A stretch of 64,000 nt of DNA, taken from Fragum whitleyi. Lineage: Eukaryota > Mollusca > Bivalvia > Cardiida > Cardiidae. Both the position numbers and the translations under genes were made by a program. Shown piece after piece: positions 12,049-46,900 of this stretch (its first letter is position 1; the number at the start of each line of letters is the position of its first letter). Location: contig OX411557.1 in NCBI GenBank assembly GCA_948146395.1, forward strand, positions 30,978,077-31,042,076, written 5' to 3'. The notes under the pieces are model-generated. The model saw nothing but the letters and a program-made list of their open reading frames with translations, made no database searches and was not told where the DNA came from.

Positions 12049-12300
12049 GGTTTACGCCGTTTTCGACTTATGTGGTCATATTGAGCGGCTGGTGCATCTA
12101 ACCATGGATTCCTATTGTTTCTCATACCAGTACTACCACAACACCCATACCCAGCATCCAGCTGCTCCATCACATAGGTTTGCGATATCAAACCATTGAT
12201 GGGCGACATTTTTGTCTGAAAGGGTACTTGCCGCGGCCGAGTATCGAACCCGGGACCTCTCGAACGAGAGGCAGGTGCGTTAAAAACTGTGCTAAGGCCT
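12049..12300 (-). mobile_element. Diverged SINE related to SINE-A
   Basis: On the minus strand: a tRNA-like head near 12300-12230 with GGTCCCGGGTTCGATACTCG, then a body parallel to SINE-A (GTGATGGAGCAGCTGGATGC, TGGTATGAGAAACAATAGG). It is much more diverged than other copies, so it is an older insertion or a sister subfamily. Confidence 0.55.
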
Positions 12301-14050
12301 AGGATACCGTTACTTTTTGATAAACAGTGGGTGCTGTTATAGAATATCGTAACTACGGCTTTACTCAAGCCGTAGTTACGAGATTTTATAACAACAACTA
12401 CTAAATTTTATTGTCCGATATTGCGTCATTGTAAAACTGGATAAAATCGTTCCCCATTGTGTTCTAACTTTTAGCTCTCTGTGCGAAAAAAAGGGTTTTC
12501 TTGTCCACTAGACCAAGTCTAAATAATTTTGTTGAAATTTCATGTGAAATTTTTGCATCTCTACTGTTACTGTGCCTATACACTGCGGAGACATGACCGG
12601 GATTTGCCATTATCTGCCTCTATATAAATGCTTCCCTCAGGTATCAAATTGATGTCGGTTCTACCCCCTTGACGTCTGACCGTAATTCCAGTTGGATGAG
12701 CTGGCGATGTCCTCGAAGAGATTGAGTGTTAAGTCAAAAAAAACTCACAAATGAGGCGAATATTTTACCAACTTTTATTGTCCAAATTTGAGCCCTTTTG
12801 ATTGACGAACTATTGCACTATCCCAGCCTCTCAATGATGCCCGATTTACAGTGCTTACAGCACTTTGATTTTCTTACGTTTCTCTTTCATTAGATAATAG
12901 TAATAAAAACAACTTTATTGCATCTTGTCTCAATATTTTGATCCAAAAACTAAATTGCTTAAAAAATACAATGAAAAAAAATGTGTACGCAGAGAAGTAA
13001 AGCATATTTATATGTTGGGCTTTCTATATTTTACAATAAATTGACAAATATCCCGTTACATGCACTTTGAATGGTATCACTTCAAATTGTACTAATTCGA
13101 CAACTTTCTTTCAGGGTGATTTTTTTATGTATAGTATTTGTTCTTTCTTTCTAATTCATGTTGATTATTTATAAGCTGAAAGGGATTTAATATTCTTTTA
13201 ACATTTTTTTTTAATTATTTCGCGATGGATTCCTTTTTTATTCTCTTACTAGTGCTACAACAACATCGTTTGTGAGATTTTCTTTGTTTTCTACAGCTAT
13301 TGGTGAGAGAAAATGTAAGGAAGGATGAGAACCACTACCCGGGATCGAACTCAATTATTCATTGAGTCTTTGTGCTTCGTGGTATGTCCAGTGCTATGTT
13401 CTGATATACCCTAACGCACCTAGGATTGTGACCATAGGTAATGCCATGGTTCGAGCTTCTAACATTCTAGGTCTCTCTTGTTATGAGTCCACTTAATTAA
13501 CCACTGAGCAACACTGGACTGCGCCACAGAGTATAAAACTCTACTACTTAATTTGACTTTAATTAGTTTTAATTATGGATATATTCTTATATGACAGGCT
13601 TTTGTATTTTATCCTTTCCTAATGTTTTGTTTGTTCGTATTCATATTTCACAATTCTTCCTGCTATCAGCCTCTTCCTAGAAATCGTCTCCTTACCTTTT
13701 GATAGCAAAGTAAGCACAGTCCAACACGCCAAACCAGCTGATTTCTTTAACTAAGTAAAAGCAAATATAGTTCTAAAACATATGGAAAATAAGAGGAAAA
13801 TCATTAGAAATGATCTTAAAAAATGATAAAATAAATCAAAGAAAAGAAAATTACTTCAAAAATCACTATGTATATGTATACTTCCCCAAAGTTAAAAGTA
13901 GTCCTTTTAGAAATCTAAATATATATTCGACACAAATGACTGTAGGAGCTCCCATCTATTTGAATAGATAGGATAAACATTTTACGATGAAATGTATATA
14001 TTCAATTTTCGTACTTATGAGTATGGTCACAGGGTTGTAACAACAAAATA

Positions 14051-14312
14051 ATTGAATGATTGATTGCATGGAGTTTTACGCTGCTTTCAACATTATTTCA
14101 GTTATATCGCGGCGGCTGGAGCACCTAACAATGGTTTCCTGGTATTTCTCTCACCAGTACAACCACGACATCCTTTCCTAGCCTCCAGCTGCTATCTCAC
14201 ATAGGTCTACGATTATCAACCCATTGGTGAGAGACAAATAGTCGGAAAGAATGAGTGCCGCCGTCGGGGATCGAACCCGTGACCTCTGGGTTGACATTCC
14301 GACGCGCAACAA
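14051..14312 (-). mobile_element. SINE-A (tRNA-derived), minus orientation
   Basis: On the minus strand: a tRNA-like head near 14312-14240 with a B-box GGTTCGATCC-type motif, then the GTCTCTCACCAATGGGTTGA body, ending in an ATTG-type tail at 14051. Confidence 0.75.
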
Positions 14313-14517
14313 CAAATAAAACCTATCTAAAACACCAGGTGCGACCTCTGTTTAACCAGCTAAAAGGCTTAACAAAGTTATATCTTGAACAGAATAAAGT
14401 TATGAAGGAACTATTAAAGCTCCAAATTAACTTTTTTTCCTGTTAAACAAAAGATTTTGTGTATAATCTCTGCGAATCTTTCCCACCCCACCCACCGGAA
14501 TTTAAAAGGACATACAA

Positions 14518-14778
14518 GGGAAACGCCACTTTCAACATTATTTCAGTTATATCGCGGCTGCTGGAGCACCTAACTATGGATTCCTGGTATTTCTCTCACC
14601 AGTACAACCATCACATTCTTTCCTAGCCTCCAGCTGCTATCTAACATAGGACTATGATTATCAACCCATTGTTGAGAGACAAATAGTCGATAAAAAATGA
14701 GTGCCGCAGTTGGGGATCGAATCCAGGACCTCTAGTATGACAGTCCGACGCACTTCCAACTGCCCTATGACGGCGTCT
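14518..14778 (-). mobile_element. SINE-A, minus orientation, near full length
   Basis: The head (about 14778-14700) reads CGCCGTCATAGGGCAGTTGG with a tRNA-like B box, then the shared body. The tail is lost at 14518. It lies 200 bp from the previous copy, in the same orientation. Confidence 0.75.
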
Positions 14779-15059
14779 CGATTCGCAGTCTTACGCTCTT
14801 CCGAATGATGCACGGCTGAAGTCTGCATAATTCTCTCATGCGTCTAAGAATCTGTGAATTTTGGTTAATCGACAAAAACTGCATCACGTAGAAGTTGTGT
14901 CGTAATGTAATATGTACTCGTTGCCGTATTGCACCTTTAATTCGTTGAAACAGAAGCCTTTAGTTACTTCAGTTTACACTAATTTATTTAAGTTCGTTTG
15001 CGACGAAAGCTTAAGCTCATTGAACCGTTCTCGAACACTCAATCATGATGTTTTCACGT

Positions 15060-15236
15060 CCCTGAGAGAGAGAGGCAGTGGTTTAAACCCACTGCTACCA
15101 AATTTTACAGCTGGGTCAACTTGGGCTGGCTATTAAGTGTTTTGCCCATAAACACACCCCGGCGACAGTGGGGCTCGAACCACGGACCTCCAGGTCACGG
15201 GTCGAGTTCATTTACCACTAGGCCACCGAGGCAGTC
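15060..15236 (-). mobile_element. tRNA-derived SINE fragment related to SINE-B
   Basis: On the minus strand: TGCCTCGGTGGCCTAGTGGT (A box) and CGTGGTTCGAGCCCCACTGT (B box), then a body through GGGCAAAACACTTAATAGCC. The A/B box layout resembles SINE-B but the body differs. Confidence 0.5.
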
Positions 15237-15472
15237 AAGCCTTTTGTTGGGATACATGGGTAACACCAGCAACCCTGGACTAGATCGATAGACTTTTCTT
15301 CGAATTCCGTTCATAACTTACTCATTTTGCCTGTTCTTTTACATTGCTTATCGACAGACAACACATTGCTTATCTAAATTCACCACTGTACATTGCAACA
15401 ACAATACAGGAGGCACGAGAGCTATTGCTGTTTTAAAACTCCCCCGTAAAAGTAAACCGTGCTCAGGCCACC

Positions 15473-15518
15473 GTCATAGCGCAGTTGGTAGCGCGTCGGA
15501 CTGTCAATCTAGAGGGTA
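15473..15518 (+). mobile_element. SINE-A tRNA-like head fragment
   Basis: GCCACCGTCATAGCGCAGTT, then GTAGCGCGTCGGACTGTCAA, then loss of the B box. It is a head-only fragment. Confidence 0.5.
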
Positions 15519-16313
15519 AAGGCGCTTCTCTACGTACACATTCATGCCAGACACAGTGTTGGCTGTGATATATCACACTGACAGAGGGCTAACAACAAGA
15601 GGGAATCTTTTTAAAACAAATATCTAGAGATTTAGAATATTCAAAGGCTTAATGGGACGCTTACATTATATGTTTGTTACTTTCCATGGTAATATTCTCT
15701 ATGTACACTACTCTTTTCCATAAAACTTAATCAATTCAAAGCTGAAATATCTTATGTTCATATATACATATTAAATCAGTTGAAATAAAGTATAAATCTA
15801 ATTAAGCGCGAATATTTCTTCTTTTCTATTCCAATTTCTTCATCAAATGTTTATTCTATTGTTATCTGTGTATCTGCCTTACCTAAGTTTATTTTTTGTA
15901 CTTCGCCTGAATAATTCATTTCAGCTGACGTCTGTTGTGGTACGAAATCAATTTAAAAAAAATGATCGAAGCAATTTAAGCTTTTAATAAGGCATTTAGA
16001 TAAAACATATTGAAAAATTAGATTTTCGAACCAATTGTTTTGGTGTAAAGGGTACCCTCAAATAAAGAGACTTTAGGCATACGTGACAAGACAAATCGAA
16101 GAGCAGAACAACTTTTCCAAGCTCCTGGGACACTTAGCTTCACTTTGATATTATCAAACCAACTATAGCAGAGGGTTTCACCTCCGACCATTTTTTGCGA
16201 GATAGAGCGATCTTGGTTCTAGACTACAAAGGACACGTTAAATGTTTAGAGGGGGTGTCACGGGCAGGAGTTGTATAGGATATATAAGTTAGAAAACCAT
16301 AGCAGCGTGCACT

Positions 16314-16741
16314 ACAGTTAAAAACGTCGTCAAATTGACACTCTTTCGATCAAAATCATTCTAAATCATTCACTCAGCGCTCAATTTATTCATTCCAAAC
16401 ACTCACTCAAATCGATTAAAAACGCTCCGAAATCATCTGGAATCATTTCGAAATCGTTCAATAGGATCAATGTTTAATTCAAGTCGATCAAAATATTCTA
16501 CGATTTTTTTGGCTGGTTGGATTTTAAAGTTTCAAGGTTGGTCCACGAAGACACCAAACAGAAACATACGTAAATTTTATTAAAGGAAGGTAATAAATAT
16601 GGCTTATTTTGTTCATCTTGAAAAAACTAAGCAATATTGGATTACTTTCCCTTAATTTTACTCAACACTCGCCCCATAAATTCATCCACTTTCATTCCAA
16701 TATCATTCATCTTGTCAATTTTACGATGTTGTAAATGTAGC
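16314..16741. mobile_element. MITE-1, near full length
   Basis: From ACAGTTAAAAACGTCGTC to TTTTACGATGTTGTAAATGT, in the opposite internal orientation to the 2024 copy. Confidence 0.7.
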
Positions 16742-16793
16742 TCCCCAGCCATAAGGGGGCTTGTTGATTTTTGTATGTTTATTCTTGCTTGAA

Positions 16794-16940
16794 TGGGGTT
16801 TAACGCTACTTTCAACATCATTGCAGTTATATTTCGGCGGTAGATGCAACTTTCATGGTTTTCTGTCGTTTCTCACACCAGCACAACCACAACATTTCAC
16901 CCCAGCAAGCAGCGGCTCATCCCATTTAGGCGTACTATTT
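16794..16940 (-). mobile_element. SINE-A fragment, degenerate
   Basis: Matches the SINE-A 3' half (CGAAATATAACTGCAATG, GCTGCTTGCTGGGGTGAA) with several substitutions; no head. Confidence 0.5.
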
Positions 16941-17224
16941 GAGCCTGTGCATGAGATTTCCAACAATTTCTAATATGCGCAAAGCAAAGACTCTGACCAG
17001 TCTGTGCATCCGCACAGACTGTCCAGAGTCTTTACTATGCGTGTAGTAGATAGAAAAGTTCTCAAAGTATCTGTGGGCCATCAGGTACTGTTACATTTAC
17101 AGTATGTGGCTGTGTAAACTGCTCAATGTTTACACCTCACGCACATTTCTAATTGTTGGCGATTTCCCGCACATGCTCATTTATCATACACCCATTGGCT
17201 CGTGTCACATTGACTTTTATCAAA

Positions 17225-17312
17225 TGTCGGATTAGAGAATGCGGATTCGGGCTTCGAACTCCCGACCGAGGAATTGACAGTCAAACTCAATACCGACTGA
17301 GCCTACCAGGCT
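17225..17312 (-). other. tRNA-like fragment, minus strand
   Basis: On the minus strand: GAGCCTGGTAGGCTCAGTCG, then GGGAGTTCGAAGCCCGAATC. It has A- and B-box-like blocks, no complete cloverleaf. Confidence 0.35.
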
Positions 17313-17540
17313 CGGATGAACTTGTTGACTCTGGGGTTAACTTTACTACTCTATTCCCGATATTTACTATAAAGCTTTGGTATACAGTATAGGTTAGGAT
17401 CAGTCTGCACAGAAGTGCAGCATGATCTTAATCTACACCACCTGCATTTTTATCTACTTATTTTGGGAAAAACTTGGGCCAAATTTGTTGATATCTCCCA
17501 GAAACTTACATTTTTCTAAACGATTTTTTTTCAGCAGGAT

Positions 17541-18005
17541 ACAGTTACACAGTAAGAACATTGTGGAATTGACACACTGAATAATTTGGGAATTATTTTC
17601 GAATGAAATTGAATGATTGTGGGAATCGAGTTTTGAATGATATTCAGGTGAGATAAAAAACATAATCGATAATTTCGTCCAAATGGTCAAAATTATCGTT
17701 GATTTTTTTTACTTCCCTTTAACAAAAACTATGTATTTTTTCTTATTTGAAGTCTTCATAATCAAATCACTCTTCAAAAAAAAAAATCAACACAGGGTAA
17801 TAAAATCTTGCCATTATTTGATCAACTTGATTGAAATCTTTATCGTTTTGAACGATTTTGATGCGCTTTTTTTAAAACTTTTCGGAGCGTTTTTGAGAGA
17901 TTGGAGTTGGTGTTTGGAATAAATGAGTAGATCTCTGAGCGGGTGAATTTGAATGGTTTTGATCGAGATGTATGTCACTTTCACGATGTGGTTTAGCAAC
18001 ACTAA
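17541..18005. mobile_element. MITE-1, near full length
   Basis: From ACAGTTACACAGTAAGAACA to TTTCACGATGTGGTTTAGC. Central GATAATTTCG is diverged. Confidence 0.65.
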
Positions 18006-18303
18006 CGTAAAGACAATGCGGATTCATACATCAGTGTATTAGATTTTTAGTTTCATACCTCCGTGAAATTGAAAATTACTCTTTTCATATGTTAAAATTT
18101 TATATCATTTGGCAAAAATAGAAGAATTTCTCCCTTATAAAGAATATTTCTTTGTGCTCAAGCTTAAAAATAGCTGCGTACTCAAAACTGTTTTCATGTA
18201 GAAATAAACTCAATTTTTCAGCTAATCAGAATGCACGAAAATTGATGGAAAAAATAACATTAACTATTCTATAGTGATCGGCAGTTGGAAGACACGTAAA
18301 AAG

Positions 18304-18380
18304 GTGCTCGGTAAGCTCAATTGGTAGAGCGCCGTGCTAGTGTTCCGGTGATCGTGCGTTCGAGTCCCATGTCGGGCACA
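18304..18380 (+). tRNA. tRNA-like sequence, possible tRNA-Thr(AGT) or pseudogene
   Basis: The 76-nt cloverleaf-like unit has a 7-bp acceptor stem (GTGCTCG with CGGGCAC, one G-T pair), D arm GCTCAATTGGTAGAGC and TTCGAGTCC T loop. The anticodon loop CTAGTGT would read AGT. Defects are extra bases before the D stem, an imperfect anticodon stem and one T-stem mismatch. It may be a tRNA pseudogene or SINE head. Confidence 0.35.
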
Positions 18381-18754
18381 TCTTTTCCGCCCGTATTTAC
18401 TTCAATTCATTGGGGAATAGCGAGTCGCTAAATTATAATTTCAATATTAATATGTAAGGCAAATTTTGATCATTAATTGGATTTCTTGATTAAATCTGAA
18501 CAAGGTATTGCTCATCACAAACATGTGAAAATTATGCAAATCCTCGTTTTTCCTCTCCATGATTGCCTCGTTTAACAGGTTCGGTATTTTATGAACACTC
18601 GTTCAGTAGCCTCAGAAATAAAGTATTCAGTATTAACATCTTTAAAAAAACGTCTCTTTTTCCAGATTACAGTGTTTATTACAGGTTAATTAAAACTCAA
18701 CAATTTCAAAACAATTAAGTATGTAAATCAATCACACAGCTCCTTTATGACATT

Positions 18755-19085
18755 TAAAACGCTCACTCAAATCATTTGAAAACATTCGAAATCTCTAAAA
18801 ACCTTAAAATACATCCAAGTCCATTCACAAATTCCATGGCGTAAATGGCGTGAATTATGAAATTTCGAGTTGGCCCGTCGAGACGAACAAATCTGTTTCA
18901 GACCAGAAGGAATATTTCTTTGAAAGAGAAAATACTAAAATATCGCTAATTTCGTTCAAATTGAACGAAATTCGCGATATTTTACTTCATTCCTTCAAAA
19001 TCATTTAAATTTTGATCATCAAATTCATTCAACTTCGTTTCAAAATCATCCAAAATCAATCACTTTGTCAAGTTCACGATGTTGT
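18755..19085. mobile_element. MITE-1, 5' truncated
   Basis: AACGCTCACTCAAATCATTT through the ATCGCTAATTTCGTTCAAAT central palindrome to GTCAAGTTCACGATGTTGTA. Confidence 0.6.
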
Positions 19086-19134
19086 ATTCAATACATATAT
19101 ACAATAAACACCCCACATATATATGTATAAAGTA

Positions 19135-19192
19135 ATGGTTAGCACGTCTGCCCGGCAAGCAGAAGGTCCGAGGTTCGATTCCCGAATTTTGC
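19135..19192 (+). other. tRNA-like fragment (A/B boxes, anticodon-stem TCTGC/GCAGA)
   Basis: ATGGTTAGCACGTCTGCCCG, then GCAGAAGGTCCGAGGTTCGA. It has a perfect anticodon stem and a B box but no acceptor stem. Probably a SINE head or tRNA pseudogene. Confidence 0.35.
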
Positions 19193-19394
19193 TTTTCTTT
19201 CAATAAATATATATAAATACATCACTTATGGTCCATGTTGGTAATTACTGTATCTTTCCTGTAGAATTTAACATCCTCTGTATATGGTTCAACCACTGTT
19301 CGGCTTGGTTACGATCTGGCGTCTTGAGAACTATTTTCTTTTCGTTTGAAATAATGATTAGAGAATGGAGACCTGAAATGGTTTTATAAAGGTG

Positions 19395-19822
19395 TACAAT
19401 GAAGAACATCGTGGAATTAACTATCGTTCCATTCAAACCAATTCTAAATCGCTTAACCAACGCTCCATTCACTCATTCTAAACACTCACTCAAACCATTA
19501 AAAACGGTACAAAATCACTACAAATAATTAGATCAACAATCAAATAAAAAAAAACAGTAAAAAAGATCCACAAGTTCTCTGATATAAATTAATTTTGTAG
19601 GCGTATCGTGCTTTAATGAAGATATAGAGAGCTACTCGGAGAAGCTGTTTGCATATTTAATTAAAGGGAGGTCATGCGTATCACTTATTTTATTAACAAA
19701 ATTAGCGATGTTGGTTTACCACCCTTTAATTTCACTCAAAAGTCGCCCCACACCCTCATTTAATTTCATTCCAAAATCATTCCAAAGTCATTCATCTTAT
19801 CAATTTCACGATGTACTTAACT
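19395..19822. mobile_element. MITE-1, near full length
   Basis: GAAGAACATCGTGGAATTAA to TCAATTTCACGATGTACTTA. It retains GGGAGGTCATGCGTATCAC in the centre. Confidence 0.7.
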
Positions 19823-21085
19823 AGACGAAATCTTTCAATAAACTTATCTGTCTGAATGTCTGTCTGATCATTTGTATAGAAAAAAAACAGCCCCGCGTTT
19901 AAATGTCGTTAGTGCCTATATGTCAAACCTAGGCATATTCGACTTCATAGCTTGCCCACGTCGAAATAGTACAGGGTGCCCAAAAATATCCGGTATACAT
20001 TTAAGCTCTAATGCGGCACGCTTTTAAGATAATAGCCTGATAAAAGTTAAACCATAATCTGGCGGGCACATATTTGTTCCTCAATAATTATGAAAACGAA
20101 ATCTCCTTGTGATGATATTTGAACTTTGTTTAGATCGCTTATTGTAAGAAAAAAAAAGCTGAAATACACTGTATATACATTAAGTAGAAAGATAAATAAG
20201 TGTTTAAAAAAATTAAAAAAGTAAAATGTGCAAATTAAATCAATTATTACATCAATATGGAACGTATAGAGCGTAACTGAAGACGTTGATCATATTCCCG
20301 CTCTACGACAAATACAATACAAAAAATACGACAGAGTTTTTATGTGATGAAAGCGCCAATTCAGGTGCCTTTTTTTCAATTTTTTTTTCTTTCTTTGTTT
20401 GCTTTGTTTTGTTTGTGTGTGGGGGTGCGTGTGTGTGTGCGCGTGTGTGTGTGTCTCTTTTTTTTGCCAATACACTTTTTATTGTTTTTGTTGTGGTTTC
20501 TTTGTGTTTTTTTTTTTGTTTTTTTTTTTTCGTTTCATTATTGTTTTCTTCCCTTTTTTGTTTAGTGTGTGTGTGGGGGGGGGGGGGGGGGGCGTTACAT
20601 ATGATAAAAAAGATTTATTATTTATCGTCTTTGCGCTTTGCATTCATTCTCGCGTTAAACCATTTTTTCGAGTTTCTGCAAATTTTAAAATCCCTAAAAG
20701 ATACACTCTTGATTGAAATTCAGCATGCAAAATTCTGAATAAAATTTGGAAACAGGTAGCAAAACGTCATTTTTACTTGATATACATCATTTTGGAAAAA
20801 AACTAACTAGAATTTCTAAGATTTGATACGTCGAAAAGAAAAAAATAAGGTCAATAATAATGTAACTAATCAACGAATCAATCTAAGATCGTTTTTACTC
20901 ATCGAGATGCCTTCTTTGGAAATTCGAGACGAGACGAGAACTTTTATACATATAAAACTTTACTTTTCGTATACTTTATTGATTTAAAAATTGAGACGAA
21001 TGGCTAAATGGGTTGAGTAGGAAGAAGGAACGACACACTCAGATATAAAAGTGTATAGTGAAAATATTGTTATAGGACTAAAAAT
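19823..21085. other. Gene-free stretch
   Basis: Low-complexity tract 20370-20600. GGGTGCCCAAAAATATCCGG near 19975 resembles a transposon end I could not pair. No gene. Confidence 0.45.
20370..20600. repeat. T-rich, (GT)n and G-run low-complexity tract
   Basis: Poly-T blocks, GTGTGTGTGCGCGTGTGTGT, more poly-T and a G run at about 20576-20592. Cys/Phe/Val-rich frames here are not genes. Confidence 0.9.
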
Positions 21086-21483
21086 ACAGTGAACAACATC
21101 GTGAAATTGACAATGTGAATGACTTTGAAATGAAATTGAATGAGTGTGTGGAGCGACTTTTGAGTGAATATAAAGGGAGGTAATCCAATATCGTTAATTC
21201 TGTGCAGGATGGATAAAATCAACGATATCAATTACCTTCCTTTAACAAAATATGCAAACAAGTTCTCAAAATAGCTTCATAGTTCTTCAAAAACCTACCA
21301 GATGCTGAAAATTTCAATTATGTCTAAGAAATAGCGATTTTTTCTAGCTTTTCATTGAATTTGGAGCGTTTTTTAATTGTTTGAGTGAGTGTTTAGAATG
21401 AATGAATGAATGGAGCACTGAGCGAGTGATTTGAAATGGTTTTGATCGAGTTGTGTGTCAATTTCACGATGTTGCTAACTGTA
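21086..21483. mobile_element. MITE-1, near full length
   Basis: ACAGTGAACAACATCGTGAA to TTCACGATGTTGCTAACTGT, with both ends well preserved. Confidence 0.78.
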
Positions 21484-21798
21484 TAAGGGTTAAAATATGT
21501 TGTCAATTCGCCTTAGTAAAAGTACAAACTTCATAGGCGTAGCTAGAATTCAGAATTTATTCGCACTCCGAACACTTTCCTATGATTTGAGTGTTGGTGA
21601 ATAATCAAAATACCGTAATCACAGCTTAAATAAGCTGTAGTTACGATGTTGCGATCATTCATCTTCAATATTTTTCAAAAGAGGACTAATTTCTATTACG
21701 CGTGTGCAAAATGGTAGCTACACCCTTGATCTTTTTTGCAGCTTTTTGAAAATAAAAATGCTCACAAAATGCATGTCATATAAGTGAAAAAGTAACAT

Positions 21799-22045
21799 CT
21801 GGGGCCTGTTTTACTAAACATCTTACGATCATTTTTTGCGTAAGTCAAAAATTAAAGTTGCTTCTAGAAAAGTAACTAAATATACAATTCTGCCATGCAT
21901 CATCTCATTGGAATCTTCTTCTAAAGACGATTCCAATGAGATATTGCAAGGTAGAATCTAACAATAAATGAAAACACAAGGTTCGATCTAAGTTTTTGAC
22001 TTACGACAAATTTTTTCGTAAGATGTTTAGTAAAACAGGCCCCTG
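21799..22045. mobile_element. MITE-2 with TIR GGGGCCTGTTTTACTAAACA
   Basis: About 245 bp. The left end GGGGCCTGTTTTACTAAACA is mirrored by TGTTTAGTAAAACAGGCCCC at the right. No coding capacity. A second copy is at 57070-57292. Confidence 0.8.
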
Positions 22046-23069
22046 GTCCTTGCTCAAAAACGGTATGAAATATTTGCTTTGGTCATTTCTTTTAAATTAT
22101 GCTATGTTTTTTAAAGCCAAAGGCTGACAAAAAAAATTGAAAACAAAATATAAATCCGCCTAAATCATTTATTAATTTCATATGGTCTGGCAATTAATTT
22201 GATTATTGTCCAATTGTATTAAGTTGTGTATCTATTTATTTACCGTTTATTTTCCTGAGGAATATTTCTTGTGTATTGCTCATATCAAAAGCTCTCGAAA
22301 TTCTCTTTCTTATCCGCCTGTCTTTCCCCCATTCCAATACCAACCGATCTTCAGCGTCCGTGAAAAGCTTTACGTCAACTTTATGGTCCCATCCGTTAGA
22401 CGTCTGTTTGTTGAATTGACCTAAATCAATACAAGGTGAAAATGAGAAAAAACTTTTGACAAGAAAATTAGAAATATTGATTAGAATGCTGTTTTAAAGG
22501 CAATTTTGATGCGACTAATGTGAATTGAATACCATTCGGTCGGTCGTTCACTGTAAGAATCACAGTTAGAGAGAAACATCATGTAATCGACATTCATCCC
22601 ATTCCTTAAGTAGAATTGAAAAAGAATTGAAAAAGACAGCGACTCTATTAACCTGAAGCCGGTATTGTTTATCTTACGGATTTTTAACGCGTTATTTAGA
22701 AAGGCCGGATTTAATAAGATTCAACTGAAGGAAATTAAAGAATACATATATACAATTATGAAGGGTTATTATAAAACCAAAAATTTTATTATTTGCATGG
22801 AAAGGTTTGCTGATTCTTTTACAATTTAAAGGAAAAATATGATAATTGATGTTCAGAATTGGTCAAAAGTCACACCGAAAATATGAAACAATGAATGGTG
22901 ACTGACTGTAATCTACTTAATCCAAAAACAAAATTATCATGAAAAAGAAGAACTTCAAAGAGAAAATGTTATATAAAGACCAGCATACGCAATAGTTCGA
23001 AATCGGTGTAAAACTCAATGTATAATTAAACATGCACTAAAATGATCTCTTTTGATGTCAAAACACTTC
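22046..23069. other. Region downstream of the PKS gene
   Basis: No gene or repeat recognised. It holds the alternative poly(A) signal near 22785. Confidence 0.45.
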
Positions 23070-23075
23070 TTTAAT
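23070..23075 (-). promoter_or_regulatory. Candidate poly(A) signal ATTAAA for the PKS gene
   Basis: ATTAAA on the minus strand about 55 nt past the inferred stop codon. A canonical AATAAA occurs further on, near 22785-22790. Either could end the transcript. Confidence 0.35.
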
Positions 23076-23130
23076 TTACAATTCTATTTAGTGTTCACGT
23101 TTTGGATTTTCCTTGCAAAATAGCCTTCCG

Positions 23131-46900
<23,770 letters not shown>

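Larger units (their letters stand above)
10216..14050. other. Gene-free stretch
   Basis: Holds the 11125-11750 duplication, the diverged SINE at 12049-12300, a palindrome at 12348-12380 and a tRNA-like antisense remnant near 13330-13520. No coding region supported. Confidence 0.5.

Noticed and set aside
20286..20738. 150-aa Phe/Cys/Val-rich frame on the plus strand
   Set aside because: Made of poly-T, GT and G runs; hydrophobicity follows from composition, not from membrane-protein structure.
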